Of a DNA stretch of 6,632 bases, positions 1-4,273 are shown in pieces. Under the pieces are notes generated by a model. That model had not been told where the DNA came from and ran no database searches. It saw only the letters and a program-made list of their open reading frames with translations. Numbering within the stretch: the stretch's first letter is position 1; each line of letters starts with the position of its first letter. The DNA is taken from positions 1 through 6,632 of the forward strand of contig JAICJJ010000166.1 of assembly GCA_025928535.1 (NCBI GenBank), read 5' to 3'. Made by a program: the position numbers and the translations under genes. This stretch comes from Thermomicrobiales bacterium (GTDB lineage Bacteria; Chloroflexota; Chloroflexia; Thermomicrobiales; UBA6265).

Positions 1-1032
1 ATCGGAAATGCGCGGCGCGGTCTGCTTTTCGCCGAGCCGGATCGACCGGCGCAAGGCGTTCGAGACGAGATTTTCGTAGTTGGCGACGCTCATCCGGACC
101 GAGACGCCGGAGCGCTGCGACACGTCGTGCGAGCGGCGGGCGACGTGCGTCAGTTCGGCGACGATCTCCTTCATGAATTGCGGCACGGTGACGGCGATCT
201 CGTCGCCGGCGAACACCGCCCGCTCCTGATCCATGATCTCGATTTCGAGCTCGACCGTCTCCGGGTAGTGGGTCCGGATCTGTGAGCCGTAGCGGTCCTT
301 GAGCGGAGTGATGATCCGGCCGCGGTTGGTGTAGTCCTCCGGGTTGGCGGACGCGACGACGAAGACGTCGAGCGGCAGCCGAATCTTGTAGCCGCGAATC
401 TGGACGTCCCGCTCTTCCATGATGTTGAGCAAGCCAACCTGAATCCGCTCCGCCAGATCGGGCAATTCGTTGAGGGTGAAGATGCCCCGGTTGGTGCGCG
501 GAATCAGGCCGTAGGATATGGTCAATTCGTCCGAGAGGTAGCGCCCTTCGGCGACCTTGATCGGATCGACTTCGCCGATCAGGTCGGCGATCGTCGTGTC
601 GGGCGTGGCCAACTTTTCGCCGTAGCGCCGCTCGCGGCCAATCCATTCGATCGGGGTCGCGTCGCCATGGGCGTCGATCAGATCGCGCGCGTATTTCGAA
701 GTTGGGTTGAACGGATCGTCGTTGATCTCCGAGCCGGCGACCGCCGGCACATACTCGTCGAGCAAATTGACGAGACTGCGGGCCAGCCGTGTTTTCGCCT
801 GTCCGCGCTCGCCAAGAAAGATGATGTCCTGTCCCGAAAGGATCGCGTTTTCGATCTGCGGGAAGACCGTCTGGTCGTAGCCGACGACGCCGGGAAAGAG
901 GACATCGCCGCGGCGAATCTTGGCGATCAGGTTGGCGCGCATCTCTTCGCGCACCGTTTTCGAGCGGTAGCCGGCCTCGCGCAATTGGCCGAGGGTCGCG
1001 GCGTGCGTCGGAATCGACTCGGGGTTCGCCAT
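1..1032 (-). CDS. MoxR/magnesium-chelatase-like AAA+ ATPase, C-terminus outside the window
   Basis: Reading leftward from ATG at 1032-1030 gives 344 codons with no stop, so the gene is cut by the window edge. An AAGGA ribosome-binding site lies at 1046-1042, nine bases before the ATG, and supports this start. The visible part is an AAA+ core: Walker A GERGQAKT at residues 74-81; a Walker B-like IFTLNE at 184-189, with Asn before the catalytic Glu, as I recall for this subfamily; sensor 1 ASANPEDYTN at 227-236; and a probable arginine finger near R247 in LKDRYG. Proteins of this type resemble the BchI/ChlI magnesium-chelatase motor and MoxR ATPases. They commonly pair with a von Willebrand factor A protein and remodel or load cofactors into a partner. 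No partner is visible here; it may lie to the left. This is unlikely to be chlorophyll-specific, since no other pigment gene is present. The family call is firm; the substrate is unknown. Confidence 0.9.
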   Translation of the reverse strand, partial: MANPESIPTHAATLGQLREAGYRSKTVREEMRANLIAKIRRGDVLFPGVVGYDQTVFPQIENAILSGQDIIFLGERGQAKTRLARSLVNLLDEYVPAVAGSEINDDPFNPTSKYARDLIDAHGDATPIEWIGRERRYGEKLATPDTTIADLIGEVDPIKVAEGRYLSDELTISYGLIPRTNRGIFTLNELPDLAERIQVGLLNIMEERDVQIRGYKIRLPLDVFVVASANPEDYTNRGRIITPLKDRYGSQIRTHYPETVELEIEIMDQERAVFAGDEIAVTVPQFMKEIVAELTHVARRSHDVSQRSGVSVRMSVANYENLVSNALRRSIRLGEKQTAPRISD

Positions 1033-1108
1033 GTTGCGGATTCCTTCAGAACGGAGTGCGGCCGTGGTCTGCGGATGCGGGCGCGCGGCCGACGCGGCTT
1101 CTGATCGA

Positions 1109-1136
1109 AGGCTACACGCCGCGGTTGGCGTGTCAA
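1109..1136 (-). promoter_or_regulatory. Candidate sigma-70-type promoter for the AAA+ ATPase gene
   Basis: On the minus strand a consensus -35 TTGACA (1136-1131) is followed after 16 bases by TAGCCT (1114-1109), which matches the -10 consensus at three positions. Transcription would start near 1103, about 70 bases before the ATG at 1032. The -35 overlaps the stop codon of the upstream secretion-ATPase gene (1135-1133). The perfect -35 is encouraging; the -10 is weak. Confidence 0.35.
1114..1133 (-). terminator. Hairpin overlapping the stop codon of the secretion ATPase gene
   Basis: ACACGCC and GGCGTGT form a perfect 7-base-pair stem around a 6-base loop, starting inside the TGA stop codon of the gene ending at 1133. 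No T-tract follows on the minus strand, so this is not a classical intrinsic terminator. It could mark an mRNA 3' end, or be an operator, since it fills the spacer of the candidate promoter at 1109-1136. Confidence 0.3.
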
Positions 1137-1921
1137 GGCGAGCCGCGCCATGGTTCGCCCGGGCGCCATGGCGGGCGCGGCAGGCGAAACCGCTCAGGAT
1201 GGTCGGTCAGCAGCCGTTGCCGGCGCTCGATTTCCGCGGGCGGCACGACGAGCCGCGCCGCCTCGGGGCCGCTCGCGTCGAATTCCGCCGCCGCGCGGTC
1301 GTCGTCCAGCGGCACTCGGAGGAGACCGCCTCGCGGCGTCGGCGCCAGCCCCCACGTTTCGCTCAGCTGAAAGCGATCCGAACCGGCCGGCCGGTCGAGG
1401 AGCGCCACAACCTGGAGCGCGGCGACCTCGGCCAGCGGCGCCCGCAGCGGCGGCCCGGCGAGCAAGGCGACGAGTTCGTCGATGGTGCGCGCGTGCGCCG
1501 TCGCGAGGAGTTGAAACCCGGCCCGACCCGCTTGCAGCGCCCGACGCGCGCCGGAACCCCAGAGATAGACCGGCAAATGCGGGCTGATTTCGTTGATCAA
1601 CAACGTCGTCTCGCCCGGGATCGTCGTCGGGTCGGTGAGAAAGGCGAACGGCTCGTAGCACCCACGGAGATAGATGCGGCGCGTCGGCTCGGGCAGCAGT
1701 GCCGCGAGTGCGGTCAGGAGCGTCGTCTTGCCGGCCCGGCTCGGCCCGGCCGCAACGACGAGCGACACCCGGCGTTCGACCAACGCCAGCAAGCGGGCCG
1801 CCTGCGCCGCCGACAGCACGCCGTCGTCGAGCAAATCGACGATGCCGGGCGCCGGCGCGGCGCGCCAGCCCGGCCCCCACCAGGCGAACGGCTCGTCGTA
1901 GCGAATCGGCTCGTCGCGCAT
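1133..1921 (-). CDS. Compact GspE/TadA/VirB11-like secretion-type ATPase, orphan
   Basis: A 262-residue protein starts from ATG at 1921-1919. The frame stays open further upstream, but that part looks non-coding (Arg, Cys and Ser rich, no domain), so I chose the ATG just before the conserved sequence. There is no clear Shine-Dalgarno. Walker A GPSRAGKTT spans residues 59-67. A Walker B-like LLINEIS (107-113) has E111 as the likely acidic residue. ATAHA (140-144) matches the His-box of the GspE/PilT/VirB11 superfamily (normally STLHAN). After it comes TIDELVALLAG, as in these ATPases. Family members drive type II/IV secretion or pilus assembly as hexamers on the inner membrane face. This one lacks the usual N-terminal domain and the tetra-cysteine segment, and no pilin, platform or secretin gene is nearby. 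It ends in a proline- and arginine-rich tail. The fold is well supported; a secretion role is not. Confidence 0.75.
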   Translation of the reverse strand: MRDEPIRYDEPFAWWGPGWRAAPAPGIVDLLDDGVLSAAQAARLLALVERRVSLVVAAGPSRAGKTTLLTALAALLPEPTRRIYLRGCYEPFAFLTDPTTIPGETTLLINEISPHLPVYLWGSGARRALQAGRAGFQLLATAHARTIDELVALLAGPPLRAPLAEVAALQVVALLDRPAGSDRFQLSETWGLAPTPRGGLLRVPLDDDRAAAEFDASGPEAARLVVPPAEIERRQRLLTDHPERFRLPRPPWRPGEPWRGSP

Positions 1922-2339
1922 CGAACGAGTATGACCGAATGCCGGACCGGCCGCCTGTGGCGACAGCGTGGCATGGGACTTGCTAGGTAGGGCGGCACGA
2001 GAGGGTCGGCTCTGGACCGCAGTTTTCCCGCTCACCCAGCGGCAGTCCGTGTCGCAACGTGGCACATGGTTTGCGCTCGGGCTGGCGTGAGGGTCGAAGC
2101 CAAATGGCTCCCTCGGTGCACTTCGACAACCTGCTCGGGTTCCCCTATCGTGCGCGCTGGTCGCGCATGCACGCCGCCGGTTCACACCGGCTCCGACGGA
2201 ATCGGCGGCCACTCACCAGGAGCCTCTGAATTCCCCGAAGTTCCCCAAATTCATGCCCGAGCAGCATCCGATCCGGGCGGGCGGCCAATTGGCCGCCTTC
2301 TCGGTTTTCATGGGGTCCGCGTCTGCATGTCCGGCGCGA
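1922..2339. other. 418-base non-coding gap with clustered inverted repeats
   Basis: I find no convincing gene here. Several inverted repeats follow each other: 2014-2020 with 2042-2048 (7 pairs, one G-T) enclosing CGCT/AGCG (2029-2032 with 2038-2041); 2089-2093 with 2110-2114 (GAGGG/CCCTC) enclosing AGCC/GGCT; 2093-2099 with 2121-2127 (GTCGAAG/CTTCGAC), which crosses the previous stem as a pseudoknot would; 2149-2156 with 2162-2169 (8 pairs, one G-T); 2176-2181 with 2186-2191 (GCCGGT/ACCGGC), whose minus-strand loop is GTGA, a GNRA-type tetraloop; and the palindrome at 2280-2297. If this is RNA, the minus strand is the likelier one, as the leader of the ATPase gene starting at 1921 or a separate transcript. 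I could not match it to FMN, cobalamin or TPP riboswitches, tmRNA, SRP or RNase P RNA. Confidence 0.4.
2280..2297. repeat. Perfect 18-base palindrome GGCGGCCAATTGGCCGCC
   Basis: This symmetrical sequence lies 43 bases past the stop codon of the nuclease-PRT fusion gene. As RNA it folds into a 7-pair stem with an AATT tetraloop. On the minus strand, where it would serve the fusion gene, no T-tract follows; on the plus strand TTCTCGGTTTT follows, but no rightward gene ends here. It could be an mRNA 3'-end hairpin or a dimeric-protein binding site. Confidence 0.4.
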
Positions 2340-3353
2340 TCAACAATCGAGCGGTTCGGCACCCGCTGCGTCTTCGATCGTCGCGATGTAGGGCAATTCG
2401 CGATATTGCCGGCGCAACCGCAAGCCCCAGCCCGCCAGCGGCTCGTCCGGTGCTTCGAATCCGATATGCCGCACCGGCGCATCGACCAGCCGCGCCGATT
2501 CCCGGCTCAGCAGCGCGCAACCGCTGATCGCCGCCGCGCCACGTCGCCGCAACCAGGCGCCGAGATAAGCGAGCGTCAGCCCGGTGTTGATCATGTCGGT
2601 GACGACGATGACGCGCCGCCCGATCAGCGGCTCCGTCGGCGGCCGCCGAACAGCGACGGCCGATGACGCGCTGTCGAGGCGATACCGCGAGAGATCGATC
2701 GAATCGCGCGGCAGCGTCAAGCCCCGCTGGCGAAGACGCCCGGCGATCGCTTCGAAAAACCGACCCGGCTCGCGGCCGAGGCCGAGGAGAAGTGGTTCGT
2801 CCGGCGACGCCGCGGCCGCGATCTCGGCAGCGAGATCGGCCGCCAGTCGGTCGACCCGGTCGCGGATCGCGCCTTCCGGATAGACGATCCGACCGATCCG
2901 CACCGGCCGCGCCAGATCGTCCGGTTCCGGGAAGACTTCCGCGATCCGCGCGAAATCGCGTCGGTAGAGCAATTTGATCCGCACGTCCGGATAGAGTTCG
3001 CGCAGGAGCCGCATCTTCCGATTCTTGCGGGTCACCAGCCGCTGCCGCATCGTCGTCAATTCGATGTAGAGGCGATGCTCCGGCAGGTAGAAATCGGGCG
3101 TGAAGCACTCGACGGCGCGTCCATGCTCGTCGCGGGCCAGGCAAAACGACGTCGGTTCGTAGACCCAGCGCACCCGGTAGAACGAAAGGAGACGCGCGAA
3201 TTCCCGTTCCGCCGGATGGGCGAACGGGTCGGGCCCCGGAGCGACGACCCGACGCAGAGTCGGCAACGGCGTCTGGCATGGCGACGGGGGGATCAGCGCC
3301 TCGGCGTCGTCGCTCGGCTCGGCCGCCTGGGTCGTGCTCCACCCTGCCGCCAC
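2340..3353 (-). CDS. PD-(D/E)XK-nuclease-like domain fused to a divergent HPRT-like phosphoribosyltransferase
   Basis: I number a 337-residue product from GTG at 3353-3351, chosen because AGGTGG lies nine bases upstream. A TTG at 3266 or an upstream TTG at 3473 are alternatives, and conserved sequence begins only near residue 42. Residues 44-140 resemble a PD-(D/E)XK nuclease: E50, FTPDFYLP with D87, then YIELTTM with E98, followed by a Lys/Arg-rich helix (K110, K113). The usual ExK lysine is Thr100. Residues 151-337 follow the HPRT family in order: IGRIVYPEGAIRDRV start, LLGLGREPGRFF (pyrophosphate loop, 189-200), SRY (222-224), VIVVTDMINTGLTL (PRPP loop, 248-261), ALLSRES (280-286), and the C-terminal IGFEAPDE...QYRELPYI. 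Against known HPRTs the PRPP-loop Glu is Thr252, the catalytic Asp is Asn256, the base-contacting Lys is Arg284, and the loop Lys-Gly is altered; D253 and D303 are kept. Purine salvage is therefore doubtful. The gene lies 169 bases downstream of the cupin gene on the same strand. Confidence 0.75.
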   Translation of the reverse strand: MAAGWSTTQAAEPSDDAEALIPPSPCQTPLPTLRRVVAPGPDPFAHPAEREFARLLSFYRVRWVYEPTSFCLARDEHGRAVECFTPDFYLPEHRLYIELTTMRQRLVTRKNRKMRLLRELYPDVRIKLLYRRDFARIAEVFPEPDDLARPVRIGRIVYPEGAIRDRVDRLAADLAAEIAAAASPDEPLLLGLGREPGRFFEAIAGRLRQRGLTLPRDSIDLSRYRLDSASSAVAVRRPPTEPLIGRRVIVVTDMINTGLTLAYLGAWLRRRGAAAISGCALLSRESARLVDAPVRHIGFEAPDEPLAGWGLRLRRQYRELPYIATIEDAAGAEPLDC

Positions 3354-3362
3354 GTCCACGCT

Positions 3363-3368
3363 CCACCT
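3363..3368 (-). promoter_or_regulatory. Shine-Dalgarno-like AGGTGG for the nuclease-PRT gene
   Basis: AGGTGG on the minus strand is followed after nine bases by GTG (3353-3351). It is the best translation signal I could find between the cupin stop at 3523 and the first conserved residues of the fusion protein, and it is the reason for the start chosen. A second GTG at 3359-3357 is too close to this site. Confidence 0.35.
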
Positions 3369-3522
3369 CGCGCCGGTCGCCAACGCGGAAGCCGCGCCGC
3401 CGGATCGGCCGTTCGCATCGCTTTCCCGTGCGGGGGTGGCCCGATTCTGGCACGCGGCTTCGGGCGGGAACAACGCGATGGCGGCGCCGGAGGTCCCGCT
3501 TTTCGCCGGGCGCCGGGCGGCC

Positions 3523-3897
3523 TCACTCCTGGATGGTCATCTCGCCGGGCGTGAGAATGGCGATATGGGTGAAGGTTTTGCCTGGCTCGGCTCCATGCCA
3601 GTGACGCTGCCCGGCCGGGATGAGGATCACGTCGCCTTCCGCGACGTGAATTTCCTGTTCTTCGGTCGCCACCACGCCATGACCTTCGACGACGAGCAGC
3701 ACCTGATCGGTGGTATGCATATGCCAGCGATTGCGAGCGCCGTCTTCGAAGGTGACGGCGGTGACGCGCAGCGACTCGGTGTCGCCCTCGGCGATCAGAT
3801 TTTGGGTGCGAACCGGGCCGACGAAAATTGGCGACGGGCTCGGCGCCGCCGCCGCCCGATCGAGACGAACCCGTTTCACCGATGAAAGCTCCAGCAT
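3523..3897 (-). CDS. Small single-domain cupin protein
   Basis: The product is 124 residues from ATG at 3897-3895. An in-frame ATG at 3912 (five residues longer) and a GTG seven codons in are alternatives; none has a perfect ribosome-binding site. Cupin motif 1 is G53-x5-H59-M-H61-x3-Q65-x6-G72, with Gln in the place of the classical Glu metal ligand. Motif 2 is G88-x5-PAG-x2-H99, continuing HWHGA. H59, H61, Q65 and H99 would bind one metal ion inside a small beta barrel. This HxH...Q...HWHGA type is common in stand-alone cupins, often near carboxymuconolactone-decarboxylase-like or oxidoreductase genes, usually of unknown substrate. The N-terminal PSPSPIF segment before the barrel is typical of the subgroup. 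It is cytoplasmic, with no signal peptide. Its 5' end faces the small plus-strand gene at 3990, so a shared divergent control region between them is likely. Confidence 0.85.
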   Translation of the reverse strand: MLELSSVKRVRLDRAAAAPSPSPIFVGPVRTQNLIAEGDTESLRVTAVTFEDGARNRWHMHTTDQVLLVVEGHGVVATEEQEIHVAEGDVILIPAGQRHWHGAEPGKTFTHIAILTPGEMTIQE

Positions 3898-3947
3898 CGA
3901 AATGAAATCCATCTCACCGTGCGTGAACTCGTTGCCATGTGAATCGA

Positions 3948-3963
3948 CGCCGCCAGAGCGGCG
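3948..3963. repeat. Inverted repeat in the divergent gap between the cupin and small-protein genes
   Basis: CGCCGC and GCGGCG form a perfect 6-pair stem around CAGA. It sits midway in the 92-base gap between the divergent starts at 3897 and 3990, a normal place for an operator that controls both genes. I found no convincing -35/-10 pair beside it. Confidence 0.3.
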
Positions 3964-3989
3964 CGGACGTGAAGCCCGAAGGATACAGG

Positions 3990-4148
3990 ATGCCAATCGG
4001 CCCCACCGTCGTGACTAACATTGTAAGGCCAACGAACCCGGCGGGTCAGCCCAAGCCGCCCCGCTTCACGCCCGAAGAAACGGCGATTGAGATCGAGGAC
4101 GACGACGATCCGGCCGATCCGCTGACCCCGTCCGATCTCTGGTATTGA
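3990..4148 (+). CDS. Small acidic, proline-rich protein of unknown function (52 aa)
   Basis: I do not recognise this protein. ATG at 3990 is preceded by AAGGA at 3979-3983 with six bases of spacing, an excellent ribosome-binding site that selects this start over the in-frame alternative at 3939 and argues that the gene is real. The sequence begins MPIGPTVVTNIVRPTNPAG, then a Pro/Lys/Arg stretch (QPKPPRFTPEE), an acidic run with four consecutive Asp (EIEDDDDPADP), and ends TPSDLWY. It has no hydrophobic core, cysteine pair or membrane helix, so it is probably disordered or folds on a partner through its aromatic C-terminus. It precedes the dihydrolipoyl dehydrogenase gene on the same strand with a 125-base gap that holds a promoter-like element, so the two may be transcribed separately. 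Confidence 0.6.
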   Translation: MPIGPTVVTNIVRPTNPAGQPKPPRFTPEETAIEIEDDDDPADPLTPSDLWY

Positions 4149-4180
4149 GCCATCGCGGCGGTACGGCGGCCAATGCATCG

Positions 4181-4186
4181 TATACT
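4181..4186 (+). promoter_or_regulatory. Candidate -10 element of the dihydrolipoyl dehydrogenase gene
   Basis: TATACT differs from the -10 consensus at one position and stands out in this GC-rich gap. No good -35 lies 16-18 bases upstream. A start near 4193 would give a leader of about 80 bases containing the hairpin at 4202-4236. Confidence 0.4.
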
Positions 4187-4201
4187 CCCGGCCAGTTCGA
4201 T

Positions 4202-4236
4202 CGCGCTCCGTTTGGCCCGTTCGGGCGCGGAGCGCG
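4202..4236 (+). promoter_or_regulatory. Strong leader hairpin upstream of the dihydrolipoyl dehydrogenase gene
   Basis: CGCGCTCCG (4202-4210) pairs perfectly with CGGAGCGCG (4228-4236). Inside, GCCC (4215-4218) pairs with GGGC (4223-4226) around GTTC. This makes a two-part stem of 13 pairs some 38 bases before the start codon. No T-tract follows, so it is not an obvious terminator; it may stabilise the mRNA or act in leader control. Confidence 0.45.
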
Positions 4237-4273
4237 CACTGCGTGAGCGCGAGACAGAGGGGCGGAAAGGCCG

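Noticed and set aside
1031..1990. 319-codon plus-strand frame opposite the secretion ATPase
   Set aside because: Arg-rich shadow of the minus-strand gene, whose Walker A and His-box motifs identify the true coding strand.
2173..2209. Resemblance of GCCGGTGTGAACCGGC (minus strand) to the FMN or cobalamin riboswitch core
   Set aside because: The other conserved blocks of these riboswitches are absent or in the wrong order, and the downstream gene has no vitamin role.
1922..2212. 97-residue N-terminal extension of the secretion ATPase
   Set aside because: The added sequence looks random and non-coding, without a ribosome-binding site; the ATG at 1921 sits right before conserved sequence.
2213..2311. 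A 32-codon minus-strand frame starting ATGAAAACCGAG
   Set aside because: It crosses the perfect palindrome and has no ribosome-binding site or recognisable composition; more likely chance within the non-coding gap.
3354..3473. Longer N-terminus of the nuclease-PRT protein from TTG at 3473
   Set aside because: Low-complexity Ala/Gly/Arg sequence without family similarity and without a ribosome-binding site; the GTG at 3353 has a better one, though the start remains uncertain.
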